A stretch of 28,710 nucleotides of DNA from Sunxiuqinia sp963974515 (GCF_963974515.1 NZ_CAXBDD010000050.1:1-28710), one strand, 5' to 3'. Positions 1 through 8,865 are shown, counted from the stretch's first letter. The notes: generated by a model from the sequence alone, not told the origin. Numbers and translations: made by a program.

Positions 1-1968
1 CCAGTTCCAATGCGGGAACAGATGCAGCACATCCTTATCTTTGGCCCATTCGCTTTGGTACAGGTAATACACATCTTTTGGGAATCCTGCCAGGTCGATG
101 ATGCCGAAGTACGAACTTCGCGAAGGCCACCAATAGGGGGTAGGTTCGCCCAGGTAGTCGAATCCGGTCCACACAAACATTCCGGAGATGTGATCGAACT
201 TTTTCACCATGCCCCAGCTTTTTTCGTGCGTCGAGCCCCAGGGGACATGGCAGTTGTCGTACGACGAGCAGGCATGCGACGGATCGTGGAAGGGCTTGTC
301 CCAGCGCTCGGGCCAGGTTAGCATGCTGTCGCTGGGCATGCGGTAATAGCCGCGGGTCATCAGCCCCGAAGTACTTTCCGTCACAATAAACGGCATGCCC
401 GGGAAATTTTCGGGTACGCCTTCAAACCATTCGTGATGGTAGTTATAGCCGATCATGTCCAGGGCCTTGGCTTTGTAGATATGGTTGTTGGGGTTGGGCT
501 CGTTGTTTCCGGTGGTGATGGGCCGGGTTGGATCGAGCTGTCGGACGATATTAGCCAACTTTTGCGTGAGCAGCGAGTTGATGCTTAGTTCTTCCCCCTC
601 GTGCGTCAAAGCACTGTCGTCACGTTTGAAATTCAGCAAGAGGTTGGCTGATTTCGCATCCAGCGTATCGGCATCGGCATGGGTCCATTGTTCCAAAACT
701 TCGTTGCCAATGCTCCACATAAATACCGACGGATGATTGCGGTCGCGTTTAATATGGTCGGTCAAATCTGTTTCATGCCATTCCGGGAAATAGTGCGAAT
801 AATCGTAGGGGGATTTCCTTTTGCGCCACATGTCGAAGGTTTCATTTTGAACGATAAAGCCCATTTTGTCGCACAACTCAAGTAACTCCGGAGCTGGTGG
901 ATTATGGGCGGTTCGAATGGCGTTGCAGCCCATTTCTTTTAGAATTTCCAACTGACGCTCCAGTGCCCGGGTGTTGATGGCGGCTCCTAAAGCTCCCAAA
1001 TCGTGATGATTGCAAACACCCAATATTTTGGTGGGTTCGCCGTTCAGAAAGAACCCTTTTTCGGCATCAAATTCAAAGGATCGAATGCCGAAATTCGTTT
1101 CATATCGATCAATGATCTGCCCGTTTTCACTCAGTTCACTCACCGCTTTATACCTGACCGGATTGGCAATCGTCCACAAGTCAGGCTGGCCAACAGCCAG
1201 CATTTGTGTCGTTTGGTGCTGCCCGCCAGCCGGGATGATTAATTCTTGCTGTTCCGAACTCACTTCTTTTTCATTCGCATCTACGAGGAGGGTGATCAAC
1301 AGGATTTCCCGCTCAGCTGAAGTTTGATTCTCGATTGTGGTTTCAACTTTCACACTCGCTTTTTCAGTACTGACTTCGGGCGTGGTAATGTAGGTGCCCC
1401 ATTGTGCTACATGCACCGGATTGGTTTTAACCAACCACACATTGCGATAAATCCCGGAGCCGGAGTACCAGCGCGAGTTGGGCTGCTCGGAATTATCGAC
1501 CCGCACAGCAAGTATATTTTCTTCGCCAAACCTAAGGTGTGGCGTTAAATCGTAGCGAAACGAAATGTAGCCATTCGGACGTTTGCCGAGTAACTCTCCG
1601 TTCAGGTAAACTTCGCTATTCATGTACACCCCGTCAAAGTCAATGTAGAATTGCTTACCGGTGTCTGCCTGATCAATGGCGAAAGTCTTCCGGTACCAGC
1701 CAACACCGCCAGGCAGGGCGCCGCCACCAGGAGTGGCAGGATGATCGGGACTGAACCGCCCTTCGATGCTCCAGTCGTGCGGAACGTTCAAAGTTCGCCA
1801 GTCTTCGTCGTTAAACTCGACGGTTTTATAATCAGGGTTATCGCCCAGCATGAATTGCCAGTTTTTGGTGAATTTGATTACTTCTCTTGGCTTTTCAATC
1901 TTAGGCTGGCAGGAAGCTAAAACGATGATTAATAGGGTTAGGAGTCGTGGACAGTGGATTTTTTTCAT
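1..1968 (-). CDS. GH2 glycoside hydrolase lipoprotein (beta-galactosidase-like), partial
   Basis: The reading frame runs off the left edge, so the C-terminus is missing; 656 residues are visible. It starts at the ATG at 1968, giving a lipoprotein signal with lipobox LASC (Cys20), so the enzyme is probably membrane-anchored and periplasmic or surface-exposed. The order is that of GH2: a sugar-binding jelly roll (about residues 35-180), an immunoglobulin-like domain (about 185-295) and a TIM barrel from about 300. The probable acid/base is Glu423 in SIGNEV and the nucleophile is Glu531 in FIVTES. The visible end (YWWPSRSSYFG, then a Trp-rich stretch) resembles exo-beta-galactosidases of Bacteroidota. 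A perfect -7 element lies about 38 bases upstream. The exact substrate (galactoside, glucuronide or another) cannot be read from the sequence. It follows a second GH2 gene on the same strand, so the pair may act on the same glycan. Confidence 0.9.
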   Translation of the reverse strand, partial: MKKIHCPRLLTLLIIVLASCQPKIEKPREVIKFTKNWQFMLGDNPDYKTVEFNDEDWRTLNVPHDWSIEGRFSPDHPATPGGGALPGGVGWYRKTFAIDQADTGKQFYIDFDGVYMNSEVYLNGELLGKRPNGYISFRYDLTPHLRFGEENILAVRVDNSEQPNSRWYSGSGIYRNVWLVKTNPVHVAQWGTYITTPEVSTEKASVKVETTIENQTSAEREILLITLLVDANEKEVSSEQQELIIPAGGQHQTTQMLAVGQPDLWTIANPVRYKAVSELSENGQIIDRYETNFGIRSFEFDAEKGFFLNGEPTKILGVCNHHDLGALGAAINTRALERQLEILKEMGCNAIRTAHNPPAPELLELCDKMGFIVQNETFDMWRKRKSPYDYSHYFPEWHETDLTDHIKRDRNHPSVFMWSIGNEVLEQWTHADADTLDAKSANLLLNFKRDDSALTHEGEELSINSLLTQKLANIVRQLDPTRPITTGNNEPNPNNHIYKAKALDMIGYNYHHEWFEGVPENFPGMPFIVTESTSGLMTRGYYRMPSDSMLTWPERWDKPFHDPSHACSSYDNCHVPWGSTHEKSWGMVKKFDHISGMFVWTGFDYLGEPTPYWWPSRSSYFGIIDLAGFPKDVYYLYQSEWAKDKDVLHLFPHWNW

Positions 1969-2005
1969 TCTGATATCGATTCGATTGAGGTTATTTTTAT
2001 CAACA

Positions 2006-2013
2006 CAAAAGTA
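2006..2013 (-). promoter_or_regulatory. Bacteroidota-type -7 element for the GH2 lipoprotein
   Basis: The minus strand reads TACTTTTG, a perfect match to the TAnnTTTG -7 consensus of the Bacteroidota primary sigma factor, 37 bases upstream of the ATG at 1968. The -33 region at the expected distance (about 2033-2037) is only a poor match to TTTG. Confidence 0.5.
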
Positions 2014-2160
2014 AACGATATCTGGTTAAGCACAGGCCCGAGGCAAAATAAAATGGGGTTGTTTTGTTTCCAATCAGGTAGCATTTTGATAAGCTGCAGC
2101 GTTTTTGATAGAATATAGAGTTGTTGGAAACGTGGTCGATGTATCGATTTTTGGAAATAA

Positions 2161-2191
2161 AAAAGGAGACTGGCTTTGTCGATCTCCTTTT
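2161..2191 (-). terminator. Rho-independent terminator of the T9SS GH2 gene
   Basis: Perfect 9-bp inverted repeat (AAAAGGAGA at 2161-2169, TCTCCTTTT at 2183-2191) with a 13-base loop. On the minus strand it is followed by a T-rich run. It lies 26 bases after the stop of the gene at 2217-4715, which suggests the two GH2 genes are transcribed separately. Confidence 0.75.
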
Positions 2192-2216
2192 CACTGATTT
2201 TTACTGTGTAGAAATC

Positions 2217-4715
2217 TTATTTCTTGATGAACCTATAGGAATGGTTGATTGATTGGTCTTTTACACGAATAAAATACATTCCAGGCTTCAGATTGGCGAC
2301 ATCAATATGCTCAAGTGTGCCGCTCCGTTTTTTCACTGTTTGTCCGTTGGAATTGATGACAGATGCTTCAACTGGTTGTGGAAAAGTCTTTGCAAAATGA
2401 ACGATATTTTCGACAGGAGATGGATAGAGCCAGTTGGCATCTTCCTGATCTTCAATCATGCCGAAATTTCCTGTCGAAATTTCGGGTGCAGGCTCATCCG
2501 GGCTGAGCAGCGAAATTCCGGCGTCGATATATTGTCCCCCGGTAGTTTGGGTGCAATGTATGGCGATGGTATTAATGCTGTTTGAGCGGATCGCATTTTT
2601 TGCGGCTGTGCTGATTGGAAGGTGGACATAGCTGGTGGTCCACCCCGTAGTGCTTGCGGCTAACACCCCATTGATGTACACCTTGCAATCTTCGTCATGG
2701 TGAATGGTTAAGACCAGCTTGTCTCGTTCAATGCCAGACAGATCGCCAACCGGCACTTTGCGGCGAATCCAGATGTTGGGAGAGTTCCAGAGAGTGCGTG
2801 CCACAGCGCCCGGTGTTCCTTCGGTTCCAAAGCCTGCCTTTCCAGAATTCCAGCCAGAATCGTCAAACGGTTCCTCGGTCCAGTTTCCGGGAGGTTGGGT
2901 ATTCGTGTATTGCCAGATTTTACCTTCCTGTTGCGACGAGGGGACAACATCAGTCAGAAAAATTTCTCGTTCAATCACTTGGGTATTGGCGGCACGAATC
3001 CGTTGTAGGTCTACTTTTTCCAAACGGTCATAGGTGAGCAGCCCGTTCACCTCAACTTCGACATCGGTAATCTCGGTGTACACAGCCGCAGAAAGGCCGT
3101 TGTTGGTTTTGAAGATGGTTACCTGCTTCATGTATTCTTCATAGTAGTCAAAAAATTCTTCTTCGTTGTTCACCATCACGTAACCAAAACCATCGTTCCA
3201 CAGATGCCCGTGAATTTTATAGCCAACGCCACCAAATTCGCCACAGGCGAGTGCTTGTATTGAACTAGTGGGCACGGAGGGAGGGGGATAACTGTGGACA
3301 TCCAGTATATGGCCCACGTCAAAAAACGATCCCCCGCTAGCTTGGTTAACCACCCGAGTTGGATCCATGCTCATGACCTTTTCGACCAGTTCGGGGGTGC
3401 GGTGCTGCCCTTGTGATTCGTTAAAAATGACCCACATCACAATACTGGGGTTGTTTCGCAGCGACTCGACCATGCGGGTGAGTTCTCTTTCGTAGGCTAC
3501 CTGATCAACCGGAGGATGCGTGTCGGTGTACGAATTGGCCGAAGGCATGTCTTGCCACACGAGTAGACCCAGCTTGTCGGCCCAGTAATACCACCGATAA
3601 GGTTCCACTTTAATATGCTTTCGAATCATGTTGAACCCGAAAGCTTTGGTCATTTCAATGTCATATTTCAGCGCTTCATCGGTTGGGGCTGTGTAAATAC
3701 CATCGGGCCAAAACCCTTGGTCAAGTGGTCCATGGTGAAACAGGAATTCGTTGTTCAGGAAAAGCTTTTTGTGGCCATCATCGTCTTCCACCGAAATCTT
3801 TCGCATTCCAAAGTAACTTTTAACAGAATCAATGGCTTCGGCGTCACCCTGTAAAATTATTTCCAGATCATAAAGAAAGGGTGAATCCGGCGACCATAAT
3901 TTCTGGTTGGGAATGGGAATTTGAACTTCCTGATTGGTATTTCCCTCTGCGGTTTGAATTACACTTCCTTCATCTTTTACTTTTGCCTGAAATGTCAAGC
4001 CTGGACTGTCACCCGACGTGTTTACGGTCAGTGTCAACTGTTGCTGGTCGATATCCGAAACCATAAGAATTGTCTCGATAGCTGTTTCTGGTACAGGTTC
4101 GAGCCAGACGGTTTGCCAAATTCCGGTTACTGAGGTGTACATGATTCCTCCGGGATACAGGGTTTGTTTTCCTCGGGGGAAACCTCCGGCATCGGTAGGG
4201 TCGAACACGCGGACAGTGATTTCTTGTTCGCCTGAGGTTTTCAGATAATCGGTAATGTCGAAGGAGAACGGATCATAACCTCCCAAATGGGTTCCTACGC
4301 TGGTTCCGTTGATGAAAACTTCCGTTTCGTAGTCCGCCGCTCCGAAGTTTAATCGAATGCGTTGGCCCTTCCAGCTCTCGGGGACACTAAAATAACGGCG
4401 ATACCAGATGCGCGAATGGTGTTTCATCACTCCGGAAATAGCGGATTCAATAGCAAACGGAACCAAGACTTTGCCTGTTAAGTCTTCTTCGGGCAAGGCT
4501 TCCTGAGCACCGATTCCTGGCTGAAACTGCCATATGCCGTTGAGATTCATCCAGCTGCTGCGTTCGAGTTGAGGCCGGGGATATTCCGGTAACACGTTTC
4601 CCGGATCAATGTCTTGCGAAAAGTTGGTCATAAGCGGCGCCTGCTTCATTTGCCAGTCTTGAGCCACTGACAAAAAGGGCAATATTAGTAACAGGACTTT
4701 GAGCATAAATTTCAT
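2217..4715 (-). CDS. GH2 glycoside hydrolase with T9SS sorting domain
   Basis: The protein has 832 residues. A signal peptide (about 1-19) precedes the GH2 sugar-binding domain (about 50-205), an immunoglobulin-like domain (about 210-310) and the TIM barrel (about 315-585). The catalytic acid/base is probably Glu433 (in FNES) and the nucleophile Glu493 (in GEFGG). Residues about 595-738 look like an extra galactose-binding-type beta-sandwich (WTEEPFDDSGW, then YINGV). The last 70 residues, beginning at NWLYPSPVEN and ending in YFIRVKD..YRFIKK, match a type A T9SS C-terminal sorting domain, so the enzyme is probably exported through the outer membrane and attached to the surface or released. 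The substrate is not determinable; GH2 covers beta-galactosidase, beta-mannosidase, beta-glucuronidase and others. No clear TAnnTTTG promoter was found upstream. Confidence 0.92.
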   Translation of the reverse strand: MKFMLKVLLLILPFLSVAQDWQMKQAPLMTNFSQDIDPGNVLPEYPRPQLERSSWMNLNGIWQFQPGIGAQEALPEEDLTGKVLVPFAIESAISGVMKHHSRIWYRRYFSVPESWKGQRIRLNFGAADYETEVFINGTSVGTHLGGYDPFSFDITDYLKTSGEQEITVRVFDPTDAGGFPRGKQTLYPGGIMYTSVTGIWQTVWLEPVPETAIETILMVSDIDQQQLTLTVNTSGDSPGLTFQAKVKDEGSVIQTAEGNTNQEVQIPIPNQKLWSPDSPFLYDLEIILQGDAEAIDSVKSYFGMRKISVEDDDGHKKLFLNNEFLFHHGPLDQGFWPDGIYTAPTDEALKYDIEMTKAFGFNMIRKHIKVEPYRWYYWADKLGLLVWQDMPSANSYTDTHPPVDQVAYERELTRMVESLRNNPSIVMWVIFNESQGQHRTPELVEKVMSMDPTRVVNQASGGSFFDVGHILDVHSYPPPSVPTSSIQALACGEFGGVGYKIHGHLWNDGFGYVMVNNEEEFFDYYEEYMKQVTIFKTNNGLSAAVYTEITDVEVEVNGLLTYDRLEKVDLQRIRAANTQVIEREIFLTDVVPSSQQEGKIWQYTNTQPPGNWTEEPFDDSGWNSGKAGFGTEGTPGAVARTLWNSPNIWIRRKVPVGDLSGIERDKLVLTIHHDEDCKVYINGVLAASTTGWTTSYVHLPISTAAKNAIRSNSINTIAIHCTQTTGGQYIDAGISLLSPDEPAPEISTGNFGMIEDQEDANWLYPSPVENIVHFAKTFPQPVEASVINSNGQTVKKRSGTLEHIDVANLKPGMYFIRVKDQSINHSYRFIKK

Positions 4716-4931
4716 GAGCGGGCGATCTTGTTTTTATTTAGGTTTCACATCGGGTAGAAGAGCTTTCTTTCACCAGCTTTCTACAGAATGAAGGGGGTTT
4801 CCGTTTCCGCACTTCGTCGTCTGTTCATGATACACCTAAATGCGAACAATCACTCATGGAAGGATCAATTTCCAGTGGGATTCATTCTCTTTTTTGAGCT
4901 ATGAAGACTAATTGTTGCGTGGGCATTGGGG

Positions 4932-5657
4932 TCACTCTTTTTGAGTAAAAACAAGTTGCTCGTTGCCATCTGTCAAGACCAGGTTTGAACCCTCAATCTT
5001 GTAGCCCCAGGTTCGGTTGTTGAGCAATTCCAGAAATTGGGTTTCGGTTTCCAGGTCGGGACAAGCCATCTTGGTGGCGATAATCATTCCAAATTTCAGC
5101 GTTGGCCCATCCTGACGCACAGGTCCGTTTATCCGGTTACATCCGCCAAATCCTGAAAATCGGTCGTTGTTTAGCTGAAGTTCCAGATAAGGTAACTCAC
5201 GATCGACTACCACTGGAATATCGTTGATGAGTTGCAATTCCCAAGAGGCATTGAGTTGACTATTCACCTGAGCCGATGGCTTTTCTTTGGTTAAAATATA
5301 CCAACTGGCATAGCTCGACTCAATTGGGTTTCCTTCCAGATCAAGAATGAAAAGCTGGTTGTCTTTAGCGACAAACTGCTTCAGACCAGCATGCTCTGGC
5401 TTGCTTGTGAGTGTGACAATGGTGTCGTCGATGAGTTCATATTTTCCGGAATCGAGAAACTCGCTGGCTTCCCTTCCCTGGTAACGGGTGGCTTCGGTGT
5501 AGGTGAAGTCTTTGTTCAGGCTCAGTGAATAGTTAATTCCCGGGCAATCAGCACAGGGCAACTCTCCAAAATATTGGCCAGTTGGCACCACCGACTTATT
5601 CAAAGCACAAGCTTGAAGTAAAATGACAACCAGAAAAAACCAATTTAAATTTTTCAT
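4932..5657 (-). CDS. NlpE-like/META domain lipoprotein
   Basis: The protein has 241 residues from the ATG at 5657. The open frame extends to 5828, but only this start puts a lipoprotein signal at the N-terminus (lipobox LQAC, Cys17). Residues about 25-125 resemble the N-terminal domain of NlpE, the copper-homeostasis/adhesion lipoprotein, with the C-x2-C motif GELPCADCPG (Cys35, Cys38). Residues about 135-240 form a META/HslJ domain, with GFGGCNRINGP (Cys173) and the later KMACP (Cys199). Domain fusions of this sort occur in Bacteroidota, where the molecular role is not well defined; envelope stress or heat-shock-type functions are known for the single domains in Enterobacteria. It is transcribed divergently from the peptidase at 5917. 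Confidence 0.85.
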   Translation of the reverse strand: MKNLNWFFLVVILLQACALNKSVVPTGQYFGELPCADCPGINYSLSLNKDFTYTEATRYQGREASEFLDSGKYELIDDTIVTLTSKPEHAGLKQFVAKDNQLFILDLEGNPIESSYASWYILTKEKPSAQVNSQLNASWELQLINDIPVVVDRELPYLELQLNNDRFSGFGGCNRINGPVRQDGPTLKFGMIIATKMACPDLETETQFLELLNNRTWGYKIEGSNLVLTDGNEQLVFTQKE

Positions 5658-5871
5658 GTCTATTCTATTAAGCGAATCGTTCAAGAAAAAACGCATTTTT
5701 TTGCCTCTATATGTAATTAAAACTACTGATAGACAACAAATGTTTAAATGAAAGCCGAAGATGCACAAATTACCGTCAAGGTTGTGTTTATTGAGCTTTT
5801 CGACTGAATTATTAACTAAAATTAACAATGTTTAAGAGCCGGTTTTGTTTAACCAATGCATATGATTTTAG

Positions 5872-5879
5872 TATATTTG
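5872..5879 (+). promoter_or_regulatory. -7 promoter element of the C1 peptidase gene
   Basis: TATATTTG matches TAnnTTTG exactly and ends 37 bases before the ATG at 5917. The nearest upstream TTTG (5844-5847) is 24 bases away, a few more than the usual 19-21, so the -33 element is uncertain. Confidence 0.5.
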
Positions 5880-5916
5880 GCCAACTTTTTTTACACATTA
5901 TAGTCGCTATCTATTT

Positions 5917-7122
5917 ATGAATAATTTTAGAAAGTTTCTTTTGCTGACGTGGATTATAGCCTTATCTGCCGGGATAGTCAGTGCGAAGAATAATGAAAAG
6001 CCAGAAGGCTATCAATTCTCTGTTATCAATGAAATTCCAAACACATCTGTGAAAGATCAGTATCGCTCTGGTACCTGTTGGTCGTTTTCGGGACTAAGCT
6101 TTCTCGAAGCTGAAATGCTTCGCAAAGGCGGGCCGGAAGTGGATCTCTCCGAAATGTTTATTGTTTGGCACACTTACGATGAAAAAGCACAAAAATATGT
6201 GCGTCTTCATGGCAATTTAAATTTTTCAGCCGGGGGCGCTTTCCATGATGTGACGCAGATCATCAAACGATATGGAATCGTTCCTGAGGAAGTTTATACC
6301 GGTTTGAGCTATGGCGAGTCCAAACATGTTCATGGAGAGATGGATAAGGTGCTTCTAAAGCAGGTGGAAGGTGTTATTGAAAATCCAAATAAAAAGCTAA
6401 GTCCGGCTTGGCGGGAGTCCATTCGGGGAACCTTGGATTCTTATTTAGGAGAAATTCCGGCCAGCTTCGAATACCAAGGGGAGACATACACCCCTCAGAG
6501 TTTTGCGCTGGATTATGTGGGGCTCAACATGGACGATTATGTGGAGGTCAGTTCATACACGCACCATCCATTTTATTCAAAGTTTATTATTGAAGTTCCG
6601 GACAATTGGATGTGGGACGAGGTTTACAATGTGCCTTTGGACGAGTTTGAAGAGATTATCGATCATTCGCTGGCCAATGGCTATACCGTTGCCTGGGCTG
6701 CCGATGTGAGTGAAAAGGGTTTTAGCACGTCGAAAAAGGGCGTAGCGGTGGTGCCTGCCGTTGACAAGGAAGAAATGAATGATGCTGAAATAGCCCGTTG
6801 GGAGAGTATGTCGGAAAGTGAAAAAAACACTGAACTACACAAATTGGAGAAGCCGGGTCCTGAGAAGAAAATCACGCAGGAATTGCGTCAGGAGGCTTTT
6901 GACAACTACCAAACCACAGATGATCACGGCATGTTGCTCGTTGGTACCGCACAGGATCAAGAAGGAGCAGTCTATTATAAAGTGAAAAATTCGTGGGGCG
7001 ATTACAATAGTTATGATGGATATTTCTACGCATCAAAACCGTATATTCGGTACAAAACCATGAGTATTATGGTACACAAAGATGCGATTCCGAAGGATAT
7101 TCGGAAGAAATTGGATCTCTAG
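5917..7122 (+). CDS. Exported C1 cysteine peptidase, bleomycin hydrolase/PepC type
   Basis: The protein has 401 residues. It belongs to papain clan C1B (bleomycin hydrolase/aminopeptidase C). The catalytic Cys54 lies in RSGTCWSFSG with the oxyanion Gln48 just before it; His337 lies in DDHGMLLVG and Asn358 in KVKNSWGD. Classical PepC and bleomycin hydrolases are cytosolic hexamers. This protein instead has an N-terminal signal peptide (about residues 1-23, FLLLTWIIALSAG core), so it is probably periplasmic or further exported, with a role in peptide breakdown that I infer only. The lysine- and glutamate-rich insert at about 285-325 has no recognised motif. A terminator hairpin follows the stop. 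Confidence 0.9.
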   Translation: MNNFRKFLLLTWIIALSAGIVSAKNNEKPEGYQFSVINEIPNTSVKDQYRSGTCWSFSGLSFLEAEMLRKGGPEVDLSEMFIVWHTYDEKAQKYVRLHGNLNFSAGGAFHDVTQIIKRYGIVPEEVYTGLSYGESKHVHGEMDKVLLKQVEGVIENPNKKLSPAWRESIRGTLDSYLGEIPASFEYQGETYTPQSFALDYVGLNMDDYVEVSSYTHHPFYSKFIIEVPDNWMWDEVYNVPLDEFEEIIDHSLANGYTVAWAADVSEKGFSTSKKGVAVVPAVDKEEMNDAEIARWESMSESEKNTELHKLEKPGPEKKITQELRQEAFDNYQTTDDHGMLLVGTAQDQEGAVYYKVKNSWGDYNSYDGYFYASKPYIRYKTMSIMVHKDAIPKDIRKKLDL

Positions 7123-7128
7123 ATGAAG

Positions 7129-7157
7129 AAGCTCCCATAGCCGCGGGAGTTTTTTTA
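7129..7157 (+). terminator. Rho-independent terminator after the C1 peptidase gene
   Basis: The stem AAGCTCCC (7129-7136) pairs with GGGAGTTT (7145-7152), with one G-T pair and an 8-base loop, and runs into seven Ts (7150-7156). It starts 7 bases after the stop codon. Confidence 0.75.
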
Positions 7158-7186
7158 TGCCTTTTATCGGACGATGCTTATCTTTG
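7156..7186 (+). promoter_or_regulatory. Predicted promoter of the barrel-protein/PAP2 genes
   Basis: TATCTTTG at 7179-7186 is a perfect TAnnTTTG -7 element. TATG at 7156-7159, 19 bases upstream, is one mismatch from the TTTG -33 consensus. It would give a leader of roughly 110 bases before the ATG at 7301 and lies directly behind the preceding terminator. Confidence 0.5.
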
Positions 7187-7300
7187 GAACGGCAACAACG
7201 CCGGGGCATTTGCCAGGAGAACGAAAGAGATCAGCTTGGTAATCAGATTATCCACTTTCGAAGGTCGGGTGCCAGAATTAAATATCCGCAAGATAGTTCG

Positions 7301-8188
7301 ATGAAACGACTTTTACTTTTTATACTTACGTGTTTTTCGATTGCTTCTGTGCAGGCGCAAGACGATTGGTCGTGGTGGAACGAAACGCATGGCTGGGAGC
7401 CGGGCATGCCGGGGTGGCGTAGTTTTATCGTCATTAGCCCCGGCTATTTGGGACCGAACGCTTTGCCAGTCCCCGATGTGGCCAGGGGTTTGCTTGAAAC
7501 AGCGAAAAGTGTGAAGTTGAGTTTCGACTTGCATTTTCGCGAAGGCGATCCTACACAAAACCTGGCTGGCCGGTTTTATTATCCGTTTTCAGATAAAATA
7601 GGGATTGAATTATATGGTGTTTTGTTTGAGCACTATGCCATGTCAAACGTCATTCGGGATGAGCGGGCGGCGCGTGATCGTGATGGCAGGGGAGTGGCGA
7701 TTGGCGATTTATATTTTGGAACTCACATTCAGTTGGTGAAGGATCGTAAGTTTCCGAACACTCTGGTGCGTATGGTGGCAAAAACGGCTTCGGGAAGACC
7801 CTTTGATGCCGCCCGTTACAGCGACAGTCCGGGATATTATTTCGATTTTAGCTTTTCAAAGCAAATCCCCCAATTTATGGGCGGACTGAATGGTTTACCA
7901 TTTGCTTCGTTTGGCTTTTATTCGTGGCAAACCAACGACATGAATAACTTGCAGAACGATGCCTTCATGTACAGTGCCGGATTCGAATTCAACAATGAAA
8001 AATGGCGCATCACAAATTCAGTTAGTGGCTATTCGGGCTACAAGAACGAGCGGGATCAACCGGCTGTGTATACCTTTTCGGCAAAACGAGAGCTCAGGAA
8101 AAATGCCCTGCAATTTCAATATATTTGCGGGTTGCATGATTGGAAATATCAAACAATAAAACTGGCGTATTTATGGCAATGGAAATAA
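7301..8188 (+). CDS. Putative outer-membrane beta-barrel protein
   Basis: The protein has 295 residues. I do not recognise a named family. I chose the ATG at 7301 rather than earlier in-frame ATGs because it gives a clear signal peptide (MKRLLLFILTCFSIASVQAQ), and the predicted promoter lies upstream of it. The mature protein begins with a Trp-rich stretch (DDWSWWNETHGW). It then has many alternating aromatic/polar strands typical of outer-membrane barrels, and ends with an aromatic strand (LAYLWQWK) like an outer-membrane insertion signal. The C-terminus overlaps the start of the PAP2 phosphatase gene, so the two are probably translated from one mRNA. A role in envelope lipid handling is possible by association, but it is inference only. 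Confidence 0.75.
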   Translation: MKRLLLFILTCFSIASVQAQDDWSWWNETHGWEPGMPGWRSFIVISPGYLGPNALPVPDVARGLLETAKSVKLSFDLHFREGDPTQNLAGRFYYPFSDKIGIELYGVLFEHYAMSNVIRDERAARDRDGRGVAIGDLYFGTHIQLVKDRKFPNTLVRMVAKTASGRPFDAARYSDSPGYYFDFSFSKQIPQFMGGLNGLPFASFGFYSWQTNDMNNLQNDAFMYSAGFEFNNEKWRITNSVSGYSGYKNERDQPAVYTFSAKRELRKNALQFQYICGLHDWKYQTIKLAYLWQWK

Positions 8189-8865
8189 AAAAAGCGGTAC
8201 ACCGGCTTCATCAGAATAAGGGTTTCATCAGATTTCTACACTGCTACGCTGTTTTTCTGTTATTGGGAATTGTTGTGTTTTTGACAACACGTCATGGCGA
8301 CGTAGTTTTATTTGTCAACCGATATTCAGATGAATATTGGGACACGTTGATGCTGTTTTTAACAGATTTAGGTTTGGGGACGGTGGTTGCCGGAGTTATG
8401 GTCGCGCTATTGTTTTGGAAAGTGCGGTTTGGTTTAACGGGTCTGATAAGCTTGGGTTTGGTTGCAATCTTTACCAACCTGGGAAAAAAAATGCTGTTTG
8501 CCGAGCGTGCCCGACCGTTTAATTATTTTTATTACGATGATTTTCACCGTTTTATTTACACAGCCGAGTTAAATTACCACTACAGCTTTCCATCGGGCCA
8601 CTCCATGACGATTTTTGCAGCTATGAGCCTTTTTGCAGTGCTGGCCGGAAAGAAATGGGCAGCCATGATCTTTTTTATGGCCGCTCTGATCATTGGCTTT
8701 ACCCGTATTTACCTGCTGCAGCATTTCTTTCTGGATGTTTATGTCGGATCTGTTTTGGGTGTAATTTCAACCATTTTTGCCATTGTCATACTCAATGGCA
8801 TCCTTCGGTTGAATCGATTTTCATGGTTTGAAAAGCCGATTTACGGTATTCGTTTAAAACGTTGA
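8173..8865 (+). CDS. PAP2-family membrane phosphatase
   Basis: The protein has about 230 residues, with about five or six hydrophobic segments. The type 2 phosphatidic acid phosphatase motifs are present: an ARPFNY motif with a preceding Lys (spacing one residue longer than the usual K-x6-RP), PSGHS, and R-x5-H-x3-D (TRIYLLQHFFLD). Relatives dephosphorylate undecaprenyl pyrophosphate, phosphatidylglycerophosphate, phosphatidate or lipid A; which one is not decidable here. The start may be 8173 or 8179; both lie inside the last codons of the upstream barrel gene (stop at 8188), which suggests translational coupling. The gene converges on the DUF4954 gene with 12 bases between stops and no visible terminator. 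Confidence 0.88.
   Translation: MAMEIKKAVHRLHQNKGFIRFLHCYAVFLLLGIVVFLTTRHGDVVLFVNRYSDEYWDTLMLFLTDLGLGTVVAGVMVALLFWKVRFGLTGLISLGLVAIFTNLGKKMLFAERARPFNYFYYDDFHRFIYTAELNYHYSFPSGHSMTIFAAMSLFAVLAGKKWAAMIFFMAALIIGFTRIYLLQHFFLDVYVGSVLGVISTIFAIVILNGILRLNRFSWFEKPIYGIRLKR

Noticed and set aside
2000..2194. 64-codon minus-strand frame between the two GH2 genes
   Set aside because: It covers a terminator hairpin and the GH2 promoter; its composition is Cys/Tyr-rich and unlike a protein.
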